Shown piece by piece: positions 8,221-17,858 of a stretch of 64,000 nt of DNA (position 1 is the first letter of the stretch; each line of letters starts with the position of its first letter). The stretch covers positions 806,001 to 870,000 of the forward strand of contig NZ_CP047656.1 in assembly GCF_009906955.1 (NCBI RefSeq), read 5' to 3'. Source of the DNA: Paraglaciecola mesophila. GTDB lineage: Bacteria > Pseudomonadota > Gammaproteobacteria > Enterobacterales > Alteromonadaceae. The notes under the pieces are model-generated. The model saw only the letters and a program-made list of their open reading frames with translations. It had not been told where the DNA came from and ran no database searches. The translations under genes were made by a program, and so were the position numbers.

Positions 8221-9873
8221 TTAATTACTTAGGTTAGGCTGCTCAATTTTCGAGCTAGAGTCTGCGCCAACTCTATGGGCCAAACTTTTCTTAACTAATA
8301 ATCGCGCTGTTTCATGTTCCGCGTGAACAAACGCGCATATACCCATACCATCCAGTGCTTTTTTCTCTGCCTGACTATTAATCTTGACGATCACTTTCGC
8401 ATGAGGTGAGAAATCCAATACAGCTTGGCAAATAATTTTTTTCTTCAGTAAATTGGTCACAGTCAGAATAACGCTTGCCGACTCATCCACTTTTAAAGAC
8501 TCGAGCACAGGGCGTTTATCTAGATGCCCAAAATAAGCCATATACCCCCGTTCCCGCGCTAATAAAACGTGTTGTAAGTTATCGGAGATAATCACAAAAC
8601 GTATGCCTTTTGTGCTGAGTTCTTTGGCTACAATTCGACCCACGATAGCGAAGCCACATATGACAGTGTGTTGTTGCTCATTAATAGGGGTGATTTTGTC
8701 TGATTCAAAAAATTCAACGACAAAAAGCGAAGCCAACTTGTAGATATTATTGACCATAAACGGGGTCACAATCATAGAAAGTACAGTCACTAAGATGAGG
8801 AAACTGCCCAATTCATTGGAAATAATATTCTCACTTAGCGCTAACGAAAATATCGCAAACGAAAATTCACCTATCTGACACAAGGCAATAGCCGTCTTAA
8901 CTGAGTCACTTTTATTCGATTTGCGCCGTATAAGGGCAAAAATAAACAGCGCTTTGACTAACATAGCCAGCGCAAGAACGCCCAGGACCCAGAAGAACTC
9001 TTGATAGAAATAGCCAATGTCTATTTTTGTACCAATAGAAAAGAAAAATGCACCGAGTAAAATATCTTTGTAAGAAGCGATATCAGATTCTACTTTCACA
9101 TGAAAGTTTGTTTCTGCGATGATCATGCCTGCGATAAATGCGCCAAGGGAATAAGTAAATCCCATTTCGTGGGCCAGTATCGACGCGCCGATGACGATGG
9201 TCAGTACCGAGCCCAAAAACAGCTCTTCTAATTTCGCATTAGTAGAAAAGTGTAACAACCATTCGATGATTTTTTTACCTAGCGTAAACATAAACACAAT
9301 CACTAGGGTTGCTGATAGCAAAGTATTTAACAATACATCACCAACAGATAGCTCGCTGTTAGCTAAAAAACTGATCAATAACAGGATAGGAATGACCGCT
9401 AAATCTTGAAAAATTAAGATAGCCACCGACTTCTCACCGTAAGGCGTGACGACATCTTTTGATTTCTTCAGGTAACTGAGCACAATAGCCGTAGAGGACA
9501 AGCTAAACGCAAGGGCAATAATGACGGACGCGGTAATTGTTTGTGTAAATACATAGTGGGCCATGGCAAATATTAGAGAGGCACTGCCAGCAACTTGCAC
9601 AAATCCGTTAAGAAACACCAGTTCCTTCATTTTTTTGAGCTTATTAAAAGAAAGCTCTAAGCCAATGGTAAACATCAGAAATACGATGCCAAATTCACCT
9701 ATAAGGTCTAGCGAATGTAACTTTTCGCTGTCGCCAAAATGGAATATATTGCTGATGATAGTACCGGTAATGATATAGCCAATAATGTGTGACACAGAAA
9801 GCTTCTTCAGCACTATATTCAGCACGGTTGCTATTGCCAAAGAGATAAAAATTATTAGTAAAACAGAGTCCAT
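8221..9873 (-). CDS. CPA2-family cation:proton antiporter with TrkA-N domain (KefB/KefC-like)
   Basis: A 550-residue inner membrane protein. About 12-13 membrane helices (residues 1-385) form a Na+/H+ exchanger domain, including GEFGIVFLMFTIGLELS and LSLSSTAIVLSYL. A cytoplasmic Rossmann TrkA-N domain starts around residue 398 (TVICGFAIVGRIVAKEL) and should bind NAD(H). The family performs K+ efflux or monovalent cation/H+ exchange. A KefF/KefG ancillary oxidoreductase gene is not adjacent, so glutathione-gated K+ efflux is not established. It is transcribed alone, divergent from the TPR lipoprotein gene. Confidence 0.88.
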   Translation of the reverse strand: MDSVLLIIFISLAIATVLNIVLKKLSVSHIIGYIITGTIISNIFHFGDSEKLHSLDLIGEFGIVFLMFTIGLELSFNKLKKMKELVFLNGFVQVAGSASLIFAMAHYVFTQTITASVIIALAFSLSSTAIVLSYLKKSKDVVTPYGEKSVAILIFQDLAVIPILLLISFLANSELSVGDVLLNTLLSATLVIVFMFTLGKKIIEWLLHFSTNAKLEELFLGSVLTIVIGASILAHEMGFTYSLGAFIAGMIIAETNFHVKVESDIASYKDILLGAFFFSIGTKIDIGYFYQEFFWVLGVLALAMLVKALFIFALIRRKSNKSDSVKTAIALCQIGEFSFAIFSLALSENIISNELGSFLILVTVLSMIVTPFMVNNIYKLASLFVVEFFESDKITPINEQQHTVICGFAIVGRIVAKELSTKGIRFVIISDNLQHVLLARERGYMAYFGHLDKRPVLESLKVDESASVILTVTNLLKKKIICQAVLDFSPHAKVIVKINSQAEKKALDGMGICAFVHAEHETARLLVKKSLAHRVGADSSSKIEQPNLSN

Positions 9874-10209
9874 CTATACTTATCCAAATTTTAAATTCAG
9901 CCCAGCGCTACATCGCCCTAACAAACTTATAACAAAAAGGATGCGCAAATGATATTTATAGCGAATTTCGGAATAAGTAGAATATACCGCACCTTCTCAC
10001 ATGTCTATTTGAATACAGTGCTAGTCAGAAAAATCTATAGTCATACATAAGAAAATTCTTAAAAGCCCACTATAATTCAATTTATCGCATCACCCGCTTC
10101 GTTCGCCTCATTGCGTGTGAAGCACAAAGCGATAAAGAGACTGAGCATCATTCAAGCACGCCTGACTTGGAATACTGTCCTTTCAATAGCAACCAACAAG
10201 GACGTAAAG
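9874..10209. other. divergent intergenic region
   Basis: This 336-nt AT-rich gap separates the antiporter and TPR genes and should hold both promoters. No clear operator, hairpin terminator or small gene was seen. Confidence 0.5.
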
Positions 10210-12096
10210 ATGAAGCGTTTCAATCGACTATCCACCCTTTGGGCTACCATTACATCTCACACTACACCACACTCATTCAACAAAGTAGAAAGTATCGCAA
10301 TACCACTGGCGGCTCCCAGACCTTTACCCGCTACTATCTCGGGGATAAAAACAGCGCTGCTAGCCAGTATGTTTTGTCTGCTTAGTTGTTCATCGAATTC
10401 GACGGGTTCGGGTGCACTAGCTGATGACCCACTCACTCGAGAACAGGATAATATTGAGGCGTCCACTACGAATAACGTAACCGAAGCCTCCCTACCAACC
10501 CCAGAAAAGAACCTTTTTAATGGGCAGATAGCGCCGCTTTTGACAGGCATGGGAGAGCATGGGTTTTACCTTTCAAGGGGGAATCAACAAGCGCAAAAAT
10601 TTTTCAATCAAGCCATGGCTTTAACCTATGGTTTTAATCATTTGGAAGCTAGGCGCTCTTTCAAACAAGTCGCTATACTCGCGCCTCAAAGCGCGCTTGC
10701 ATACTGGGGCCAAGCATTAGTGCTAGGCCCCAATATCAATGGTCCAATGAAGTCAAACGCGGTGCGCCCTGCATTCAATGCGATCTCAAAAGCACAAGCA
10801 TTGAGCCAATATGCTTCACCAAAAGAAGTCGCGCTCATTCAGGCGCTCAAAATGCGTTATTCACAAGATGAGACGTTGTCTGACAGGGCCAATTTAGATG
10901 TAAAATACGCCAACGCTATGCGAGCATTAGTCCTGCAATATCCTGACGACCCTAATCTTCGAACCTTGTTAGCAGAGTCGCTCATGGTGATCCATGCTTG
11001 GGATTACTGGCATAGTGATGGGCGACCAAAAGAATGGACTCCTGAAATATTAACGGTATTAGAAAAAGGACTTAAAATTGCCCCATTACATGCCGGTCTG
11101 AATCACTATTATATTCATGCTGTTGAAGCATCGAAGCAGCCAGAGCGAGGACTAGCCAGTGCTAAGGTGTTAGAAGAAGCAGTACCAGGTGCAGGACATC
11201 TCGTACATATGCCCTCACATATCTATATTCGCACCGGTCATTACCAACAAGGGGTTGTTAGCAATGAGAAAGCTATTTTGGTCGACAATAACTATATTGC
11301 CCAGTGTAACCAACAAGGTGTTTACCCCTTAGCTTATGTTCCCCACAACCGCCACTTTTTGTGGGCAATGGCAAGCATGCAAGGAAGCAGTCACAAAGCC
11401 ATCAAGGCAGCTGAGCACATGGCCAAGCACATAGACACCAACTTAATGACCGAAGAAGGACTAGGGACACTTCAGCATTACTGGGTTACTCCTTGGTATG
11501 CTTATGTTCGCTTTGGTAAGTGGGAAAAAATAATGAGTATCCCAAGACCGGAAGCTAGGCTCTTATATCCTTTAGCAGTATGGCATTACGCCATGGGTAG
11601 CGCATTCACCGCTAATGGGCGGCTCGCACAAGCCAATATCCACTTACAACAGTTACAACAGTTGGCGACGAACCAAAAGCTTGCTGATATCACGGTCTGG
11701 CAAATAAATGACGCATACAGTGTTATCAATATTGCTGCCTTAGTTCTTGAAGGCGAATTGGCGGCCAAATCACAAAACAACTCTGATGCTATTCGTGCCT
11801 TGAAAAAAGCGGTGGCATTAGAAGACGAGCTAAATTATAACGAGCCATCAGATTGGCATGCGCCTGTTCGTCAATCACTTGGTGCTGTGCTACTCGCATC
11901 AGGTGATTTTGCCCGAGCGCAACAGGTTTACCTACAGGATCTACAGATATTTCCAGAGAATGGTTGGTCACTGTACGGTTTATACAAAACGCATTTGGCG
12001 CGAGGTAATACAACTCAAGCTGCCAAGGTAAAGGAGCGTTTTTTAAACGCCTGGCAATACGCTGATATTGAACTTGACAGCTCAGTGGTACATTAG
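10210..12096 (+). CDS. TPR-repeat protein, putative lipoprotein
   Basis: The frame opens at a TTG (10111), but the ATG at 10210 has AAGGACG seven nt ahead and is preferred, giving 628 residues. A hydrophobic stretch ending LLSC near residue 60 resembles a lipobox, although the segment before it is unusually long for a lipoprotein signal; the start could therefore be further downstream than any obvious codon. The rest is helical with repeated tetratricopeptide-like segments (FNQAMALTYGFNHLEARRSF, ALAYWGQALVLGP, HLVHMPSHIYIRTGHY). It resembles widespread uncharacterised TPR proteins carrying the MPSHIY motif. Probably envelope-anchored with a protein-interaction role; function unknown. Confidence 0.75.
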   Translation: MKRFNRLSTLWATITSHTTPHSFNKVESIAIPLAAPRPLPATISGIKTALLASMFCLLSCSSNSTGSGALADDPLTREQDNIEASTTNNVTEASLPTPEKNLFNGQIAPLLTGMGEHGFYLSRGNQQAQKFFNQAMALTYGFNHLEARRSFKQVAILAPQSALAYWGQALVLGPNINGPMKSNAVRPAFNAISKAQALSQYASPKEVALIQALKMRYSQDETLSDRANLDVKYANAMRALVLQYPDDPNLRTLLAESLMVIHAWDYWHSDGRPKEWTPEILTVLEKGLKIAPLHAGLNHYYIHAVEASKQPERGLASAKVLEEAVPGAGHLVHMPSHIYIRTGHYQQGVVSNEKAILVDNNYIAQCNQQGVYPLAYVPHNRHFLWAMASMQGSSHKAIKAAEHMAKHIDTNLMTEEGLGTLQHYWVTPWYAYVRFGKWEKIMSIPRPEARLLYPLAVWHYAMGSAFTANGRLAQANIHLQQLQQLATNQKLADITVWQINDAYSVINIAALVLEGELAAKSQNNSDAIRALKKAVALEDELNYNEPSDWHAPVRQSLGAVLLASGDFARAQQVYLQDLQIFPENGWSLYGLYKTHLARGNTTQAAKVKERFLNAWQYADIELDSSVVH

Positions 12097-12225
12097 CTGC
12101 GCACCGTAATATACAAGATTATATTGTTCTTTATCAGCAACTTACGCTTTCACTTATTTTAAAATATACGGACATTAATGGTTATATACAATCATATATT
12201 GTGAGACGTTTCGTTAGGTCGTATC

Positions 12226-12618
12226 ATGGCGCCACAAATCAGCCCACTAGAGCTTAACATGACAGATACAAACATCGATTCAGCGGATTTTATGTCCCAG
12301 ATTAAACACACCCAAGAGTTATGGGCGTTGCAAGATAAAACCAGCGACGGCTGGGTAATACTAGATTCTATTAACTTTGAAAACACTGATGTGATGCCCC
12401 TTTGGTCAAACCCACAATTGGCGAAAGAACATTGCATTGATGAGTGGCAAGATTACGTGCCAAAAGCCATTACAGTGTCAGATTGGCTAGAGTTTTGGGT
12501 TGAAGATCTTGCGCAAGATAACGTGGTAATTGGCATTGAGTGGCAAGATGGAGGCGAGTATTTAGAAGTAGAACTCGCTGATTTCAGCCAAATGCTCGCT
12601 GAAGTTGAAAGATTTTAA
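12226..12618 (+). CDS. DUF2750 family protein
   Basis: A 130-residue acidic cytoplasmic protein. The core from ELWALQDKTSDGWVI through MPLWSNPQLAKEHC to WLEFWVEDL matches the DUF2750 pattern, a family common in Alteromonadales, Vibrio and Shewanella with no assigned function. Start may be 12226 or the ATG at 12259 (MTDTNID); neither has a strong Shine-Dalgarno. Monocistronic, followed by a hairpin shared with the convergent FAH gene. Confidence 0.8.
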   Translation: MAPQISPLELNMTDTNIDSADFMSQIKHTQELWALQDKTSDGWVILDSINFENTDVMPLWSNPQLAKEHCIDEWQDYVPKAITVSDWLEFWVEDLAQDNVVIGIEWQDGGEYLEVELADFSQMLAEVERF

Positions 12619-12634
12619 CGGCTTCTAAACAACA

Positions 12635-12660
12635 CTGAACGCGGCTCACGCTGCGTTCAG
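12635..12660. terminator. hairpin between DUF2750 and FAH genes
   Basis: CTGAACGC (12635-12642) pairs with GCGTTCAG (12653-12660) across a 10-nt loop between convergent genes. U-rich sequence downstream is weak, so termination is likely but not certain. Confidence 0.45.
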
Positions 12661-12667
12661 CATATCG

Positions 12668-13531
12668 TTATTCTTCTAAGACAATGCCGTTTTTCAAAAC
12701 GCCTATGCCTTCTACATCTACTTCGGCAATATCACCAGGTTGTAGGAACACCGGCGGGTTTCTGGGATACCCTACTCCTGACGGTGTTCCCATCGCAATG
12801 CAGTCACCAGGCTGTAATGTCATGCACTCACTAATTTGTACTAACGTCGTCACAACATCAAATACCATGTCATTGGTATTGGCGAGTTGCATAACCTGGC
12901 CATTCAGTCGCATTTCTATTTCTAATCCCTTCGCCCCAAGAGGTAATTCATCTGGAGTAACTATCCACGGGCCAAATCCACCTGTTTGATCAAAGTTTTT
13001 GCCCATAGTCCATTGTGTGCTCCAGCGCTGGTAGGGTCGTACCGAGCCATCATTAAACAAAGAATATCCCCAAACAGCGTCAAGTGCATTGTCCCTGTTA
13101 AGGTATTTGGCTTCTTTGCCAATGACCACGAGTAACTCGGCTTCGTAATCAAGCTTTTTATTAACTTTGGGTAAGAGCAAAGGTTGGTTATGCGCCGCTA
13201 GGCTAGTAGGCGTACGCATAAAAATTGCGGGATGCTCAGGTACAGTATTATTACCTTCTTTGGCATGATCTACATAGTTTAATCCCAAACACAGAAATCG
13301 TTCAGGGTTCCCTACAGGTAGGGCGAATTCAACGTTATGTAAAGGGAGCGTTGTTCCACTATAACTTGAGATTTTTTGGCGAAGCTCATCTAGTACTTCG
13401 CTTCCCTTTAAGATCAGTCCTTTCATATCTTGGGGTAAATTCTCATCTACACTATGCAAAGGAATGATGCTGTCTTGACGTTTTACTGCCAGTTTAATCT
13501 GTCCGTTTTCGTTATACTGAAGAAATTTCAT
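12668..13531 (-). CDS. fumarylacetoacetate hydrolase (FAH) family protein
   Basis: A 287-residue protein of the FAH superfamily, which hydrolyses or isomerises beta-diketo acids and 2-keto-4-enoates produced by ring cleavage. The metal-binding acidic residues are visible: E130 and E132 in DYEAELLVVIG and D161 in FNDGSVR. The family core is followed by GDCIAMGTPSGVGYPRNPP, the hallmark loop near the C-terminus. Its ATG overlaps the stop of the upstream intradiol dioxygenase by 4 nt, so the two are translationally coupled. The likely substrate is an open-chain product made by that dioxygenase; the exact reaction cannot be told. Confidence 0.9.
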   Translation of the reverse strand: MKFLQYNENGQIKLAVKRQDSIIPLHSVDENLPQDMKGLILKGSEVLDELRQKISSYSGTTLPLHNVEFALPVGNPERFLCLGLNYVDHAKEGNNTVPEHPAIFMRTPTSLAAHNQPLLLPKVNKKLDYEAELLVVIGKEAKYLNRDNALDAVWGYSLFNDGSVRPYQRWSTQWTMGKNFDQTGGFGPWIVTPDELPLGAKGLEIEMRLNGQVMQLANTNDMVFDVVTTLVQISECMTLQPGDCIAMGTPSGVGYPRNPPVFLQPGDIAEVDVEGIGVLKNGIVLEE

Positions 13532-14388
13532 AGTGTGGAAAGTTCCTGACTAAGTTGACGTAAGCGAAAATGATGTTCGACGGATAATGTTTCGCCTCTG
13601 TCAGTGGGAATATAAATGGGTTCATGGGTGAGACTAGGCCTCACTCCGCCTACTGCGTCAATATCAATATATTCACAATCTGAAAAAAACAATTCGGTAA
13701 TAACAGATTCACAACCAGACGCAGAAACAACCACGTGCAAATGCGCACTGCGCCATGGACTGCGAGCAAACGCGTTTAATAAATCACCCACGGGACCGTC
13801 CATGGGTACAGAGTAAGGCTTAGGTCGAATAGTATTCAACGCAAACATTCCTTGATCATCTGTGTATATTCGACCGCGGTTATTCATATCGTCTTGGGTT
13901 TCATCTTCATTTGAATACAAACCTGAGTCTGCATTGTGCCAAATATCAAGTAGGGCATTTATAATCGGGGTCCCCTGCTCGTCAGTTACAATCCCTTTAA
14001 AGACCAAAGGTATGCCAGGCTCATCAACTCGGCATAGCGATTCACCTTGTCGAATAACAGGTGCATTTTCGAGATAAAATGGGCCCAAAGGACTGGCTGG
14101 AGTCACTTCTGGATTTTTTGTTGCGGCGAGTAAATCGACTAAGCTCGTGATCCCCATCACATCAGACAACAACATAAACTCGTCCCGTGTTTCTGTTGTT
14201 TTATCACCCACACGGTAGAAAAAATCTAGAAGCTTGACCCATTCGCCGTGAGATAAATCCACTTCGCGAATAAATCCATGCAGGCATTTCACTAACCCTA
14301 CCATAAGTTCTACGTTTCGCGGGCTCTGGGATGTCTCAAATGAAGCGGCAATATAGTCAGTTATTGTGTCCTGCGTTAAATTTCTCAT
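13528..14388 (-). CDS. intradiol ring-cleavage dioxygenase (catechol/hydroxyquinol 1,2-dioxygenase family)
   Basis: A 286-residue Fe(III) dioxygenase that opens an aromatic ring between two adjacent hydroxyls. The four iron ligands are visible: Y158 (SGLYSNED), Y192 (PKPYSVPMDGPVG), H216 and H218 (SAHLHVVV). The helical N-terminal dimerisation domain (residues 1-100) is typical of catechol and hydroxyquinol dioxygenases rather than of protocatechuate 3,4-dioxygenase. Length and RGRIYTDDQG also fit. It is co-transcribed with an FAH gene (4-nt overlap) and probably with the GST gene 71 nt upstream. Substrate is unassigned; hydroxyquinol is a reasonable guess. Confidence 0.9.
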   Translation of the reverse strand: MRNLTQDTITDYIAASFETSQSPRNVELMVGLVKCLHGFIREVDLSHGEWVKLLDFFYRVGDKTTETRDEFMLLSDVMGITSLVDLLAATKNPEVTPASPLGPFYLENAPVIRQGESLCRVDEPGIPLVFKGIVTDEQGTPIINALLDIWHNADSGLYSNEDETQDDMNNRGRIYTDDQGMFALNTIRPKPYSVPMDGPVGDLLNAFARSPWRSAHLHVVVSASGCESVITELFFSDCEYIDIDAVGGVRPSLTHEPIYIPTDRGETLSVEHHFRLRQLSQELSTL

Positions 14389-14459
14389 GTTTTCCCCTCT
14401 ATTTTTCTGCAGCCGCTTTCTACATACACTTACCTAAATGGGTAATCTGCTGTTTGCTA

Positions 14460-15212
14460 CTAGCGTGGCTCCCATGCTACAACTGCACGCTGAAACCCAT
14501 CTCGAGCCGCTACTTTGTCATACCATTGCATTAAATCTGCGTATTGCTCTACATGTAAACCGCACAGTTTATATCGGTGAACATTGGCAATCGCGGCGAT
14601 ATCTGCCAAGGAAAATTCGTCACCTGCAAGGTACTTGACTTCACCAAGTCTCGTGTTTAACGCTTTTAAGAAAGCGTAGGCTTCGTTAATGTTGCTTTGT
14701 ACAAGCTCGTCTGAAAAGCCAGCAACAAAGTCGTTTACAAACTGTAATAGCTCAGGATTTTTTTGATGGGTTAAGTAATAGTCAACTTCTTTAGGATCAG
14801 AATAATGGCCTAACTTTTTAAATATTAATTCATAGGTAAGATGCTTTAAGCACCACTGGTTCTCGTTAGATAAATCGACCCATTTTTGCATCTCACGCTT
14901 ATGATCTTCATTCTTAGGATGTAGTTCGGGCCCGTCGAACACTTCATCTACGTAGGCAATGATATCGACTGACTCTAACAGTAGTTTTCCGTTATGGATA
15001 AAAGCCGGTACATAGCCCTTAGGGTGAATTTGTTGATATTCTGACGTCGCGTTTTCCATTAGGTGTAAATTGACAGGGTGGCTTTCCCATTCAATGCCCT
15101 TTTCTTCCAAAGTAAATCTTACGCGCTGCGAACAGCTAGACATGCCAAAATGGTATAGGTGAACCCCTTGCATAGATTGAATCAATAGATTGCTAGTTTC
15201 GCTAATGGCCAT
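14460..15212 (-). CDS. glutathione S-transferase family protein
   Basis: A 250-residue cytosolic GST. The N-terminal thioredoxin-like domain has the active-site region HFGMSSCSQRVRFTLEEKGIEW and the cis-proline glutathione-binding segment GYVPAFIHNGKLLLES (ES binds the gamma-glutamyl group). The C-terminal helical domain includes GDEFSLADIAA. The sequence style resembles beta-etherase or isomerase-type GSTs used in aromatic catabolism. It lies upstream of the dioxygenase and FAH genes on the same strand, which suggests a GSH-dependent isomerase or ether-cleavage step there. M14 is an alternative start. Confidence 0.88.
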   Translation of the reverse strand: MAISETSNLLIQSMQGVHLYHFGMSSCSQRVRFTLEEKGIEWESHPVNLHLMENATSEYQQIHPKGYVPAFIHNGKLLLESVDIIAYVDEVFDGPELHPKNEDHKREMQKWVDLSNENQWCLKHLTYELIFKKLGHYSDPKEVDYYLTHQKNPELLQFVNDFVAGFSDELVQSNINEAYAFLKALNTRLGEVKYLAGDEFSLADIAAIANVHRYKLCGLHVEQYADLMQWYDKVAARDGFQRAVVAWEPR

Positions 15213-15672
15213 TCATTTGTTCCTGCTAACTGATGAGCGTTTTACCTAACTCATGTACTCTTTAATCGTATTTATGGACAACACTCGCGCCAAAAACACC
15301 ACCATGCGATACATGCGAACCACATGTTAATTTAATGTACTTATACTGTAAGCTGCTGTCAACAAATATGAGAGGCGTATCCTTTAAATTAAGCAGGTAA
15401 AGCAATACACCAAATTCGGGTTACCTAGACTTGAGTGAAGGATATGATTTGCAGGGATTTTCAGAGTGAGATGTCGCGCTGTGAATGAGCATTACAAGTA
15501 AAATAATAGGCAAAAGACCATTCAAATTGCTACTAAACAAAGAAGGATAAAATGCTACTCGCTGTTCAGCGTTGAATAAGAGCGTTGTGCTCACTCAAGC
15601 TAATAGCCGTTTACTGGCCACTAAGGTAACAGCGCTTTCCAGCGCCATCAATTTGCCCCGTAATAAATTACT
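15213..15672. other. intergenic region between GST and GntP genes
   Basis: 460 nt without a supported gene. It holds the upstream region of the GST gene and the downstream region of the permease gene. A short GCGCT/AGCGC hairpin near 15633-15649 has no U-tract. Nothing else recognisable. Confidence 0.4.
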
Positions 15673-17058
15673 TTAAAAAATGAGACTGATACAAAGTGCA
15701 AAAATAAACGCCAAACTGCCAAGTAAGGTTTCCATTACCGTCCATGTCTTTAAGGTAGTTTTTTCATCCATATTTAACAGTCGACTAACCAACCAAAAAC
15801 CAGAATCGTTAAAGTGCGATAAAACAGTCGCTCCGCCAGCAATAGCTATAACTAAACAACATAAATCCACTGCTGATAATCCAGTATTCATTGCCACCAT
15901 AGGGGTTAACAAAGCGGCCGTCGTTGTTAGCGCTACCGTTGCTGAACCCTGCGCCACACGCAGGCTCGCAGATATAATAAACCCAGCCACAATAATTGGC
16001 ATACCGGTATCGGCTAGCAGCCCTGCTAATGCATCACCAATACCGCTGGCCCTGAGTACACCACCGAACATTCCACCAGCGCCAGTGACCAAAATCACAG
16101 CGCAAATAGGTGCCAAAGAATCACCGCACCACTGCTCTATTTTATGCATGCCAAAGCGTCGGCTAAATATAGTAATAGTGACTAATAGAGTAATCAGCAA
16201 GGCAACAGGGGTTTTGCCCAATAAGCGCAGTATGTGCACAAATCCACTGTCACCTTGTATAACATTGGCAGCAATGAGTGTGTTGAGGCCTGTGTCCATA
16301 AAAATTAGGCATACTGGTAAAAGTAAAATGAGCATCACACTAGAAAAACTGGGCAGATCTCTTGCTTTATCTTCTTCTAAATTCGAACCATTTTGACTAA
16401 AAAGTGAATGCAAAGGGATACCGAAACGTTTCCCTGCATACTGGCCAAATATGTAGGCACCTAAGTACCAAGTTGGGGCAGCGATCACCAGCCCTATTAA
16501 CAGTAGTAAACTTATGTCAGCCCCTAAAAACTCCGCAGCTGCGACAGGACCAGGGTGCGGTGGTACGAAGGCATGCATCACTGCGAACGCCCCCGCAGCT
16601 GGCAAGGCATAGGTTAGTACCGAGCCATTAAATCGATGGGCGACGCTAAAGATAATTGGCATCATCACAATTAAGCCTGCGTCAAAAAAGATAGGAAAAC
16701 CAAAGCATAGTGATGCAATCCCTAATGCTAGGGGCGCTTTGTCCTGACCAAAGCGATTCACTAAATTTTCCGCCAGTACCTGCGCCCCGCCCGACACTTC
16801 GAGCAACTTACCTATCATTGCACCTAGCCCGACCAGCAACGCCACTGACGCTAAGGTACCGCCAAAACTGCCCATCAAGGTAGGCACCACTTCTGTCACA
16901 CTAATGCCTGCGACTAAGGCTGTGACTAAACTAACTAAAGAAAGTGCAATAAAAGCATGAATACGAACCCGCACAATAAGGAATAACAAGGCGAGTACAG
17001 CACCTAGCGCGACGATTAATAAATACCAAGGTTCATGAATAAAGGGCTGATTTTGCAT
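15673..17058 (-). CDS. GntP-family gluconate/organic acid:H+ symporter
   Basis: A 461-residue inner membrane permease with about 12-14 hydrophobic segments. GntP-family features include GFPIFFDAGLIVMMPIIF, HAFVPPHPGPVAAAEFLGA, RVAQGSATVALTTTAALL and SHFNDSGFWLVSRLL. The family imports gluconate, keto-gluconate, glycerate or similar sugar acids. It is a single gene; no gluconate kinase or dehydratase gene lies nearby, so the substrate is open. A perfect 20-bp palindrome covers the region just before its start and is a likely operator. Confidence 0.93.
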   Translation of the reverse strand: MQNQPFIHEPWYLLIVALGAVLALLFLIVRVRIHAFIALSLVSLVTALVAGISVTEVVPTLMGSFGGTLASVALLVGLGAMIGKLLEVSGGAQVLAENLVNRFGQDKAPLALGIASLCFGFPIFFDAGLIVMMPIIFSVAHRFNGSVLTYALPAAGAFAVMHAFVPPHPGPVAAAEFLGADISLLLLIGLVIAAPTWYLGAYIFGQYAGKRFGIPLHSLFSQNGSNLEEDKARDLPSFSSVMLILLLPVCLIFMDTGLNTLIAANVIQGDSGFVHILRLLGKTPVALLITLLVTITIFSRRFGMHKIEQWCGDSLAPICAVILVTGAGGMFGGVLRASGIGDALAGLLADTGMPIIVAGFIISASLRVAQGSATVALTTTAALLTPMVAMNTGLSAVDLCCLVIAIAGGATVLSHFNDSGFWLVSRLLNMDEKTTLKTWTVMETLLGSLAFIFALCISLIF

Positions 17059-17071
17059 GTTAAAGCTTCAT

Positions 17072-17091
17072 TTGTTGTTAATTAACAACAA
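17072..17091. promoter_or_regulatory. perfect 20-bp palindrome before the GntP permease
   Basis: TTGTTGTTAATTAACAACAA is a perfect inverted repeat 14-33 nt upstream of the permease ATG. The position suits a repressor operator of a GntR/IclR/LacI-like regulator. No regulator gene is adjacent, so the protein is unknown. Confidence 0.6.
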
Positions 17092-17290
17092 TTTAACATC
17101 AACCAAGGGGAGATTCATCCAATAATGTGAATTAATTGCAAAAAGACTATAAGGGGTCCACGTGCCTGTTGACCCGCTCATTTTTCGGTGCTCATTTTTC
17201 AGCGCTTATTGGTATAAGTACTAAACTCAGAAAGTATTAACGGCCTGACCTAAAATGGTATTAGTGTCTCCCGTAATAGCATAAAAAATA

Positions 17291-17644
17291 CTATTTTTGC
17301 GCTGCAACCACTGATATTTCGACGAGCAACTCAGATCTTGCCATGGCGGCTTGCACGCATGCTCTTGCTGGTGCATGCCCTTGAGGTACCCATGCATCCC
17401 AAACGGCGTTCATTACAGCGAAGTCAGCCATGTCTTTGATATATATGGTCGCTGATAACATGTGTTCACGATCACTATTGGCACTTAATAATAGCGCGTC
17501 GACTTTATCCAACATGGTCTGAGTTTGTTCCTCAATGCCCTTGCTGGCATCCGCTGCTACTTGTCCACAGAGATACACAGTGCCTTGGTGTATAACCACT
17601 CGGCTCATCCGTTGTTTGGTTTCTTTACGTTCGATTATTGCCAC
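17291..17644 (-). CDS. RidA/YjgF family protein
   Basis: A 117-residue protein of the Rid superfamily, whose RidA members deaminate reactive enamine/imine intermediates. Family motifs are [26 protein letters not shown] with the key arginine R94, and the C-terminal [11 protein letters not shown]. Position 94 corresponds to the catalytic Arg105 of E. coli RidA. Monocistronic in a 450-nt space between the permease and helicase genes. A Rid-like subfamily distinct from canonical RidA is possible because the N-terminus diverges. Confidence 0.9.
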   Translation of the reverse strand: MAIIERKETKQRMSRVVIHQGTVYLCGQVAADASKGIEEQTQTMLDKVDALLLSANSDREHMLSATIYIKDMADFAVMNAVWDAWVPQGHAPARACVQAAMARSELLVEISVVAAQK

Positions 17645-17858
17645 TTTACCCTCTAACTATTCAGCATATGATTAAAATGAAGTGGCGGATAATAGCAATT
17701 TAGGCCTAGGTGTGGTGATTTTTTACGTATAAATCCCCCCTCTCTACTCATGGCCGGTTCATGAGTGAGCCATAACATTACGCATTCCTAAGCTGAAGAT
17801 ACCCTTGGTGCGTACCGTTAGGCAATTGATATTGGATGTATCTTAGGCGTAGTCCTGT

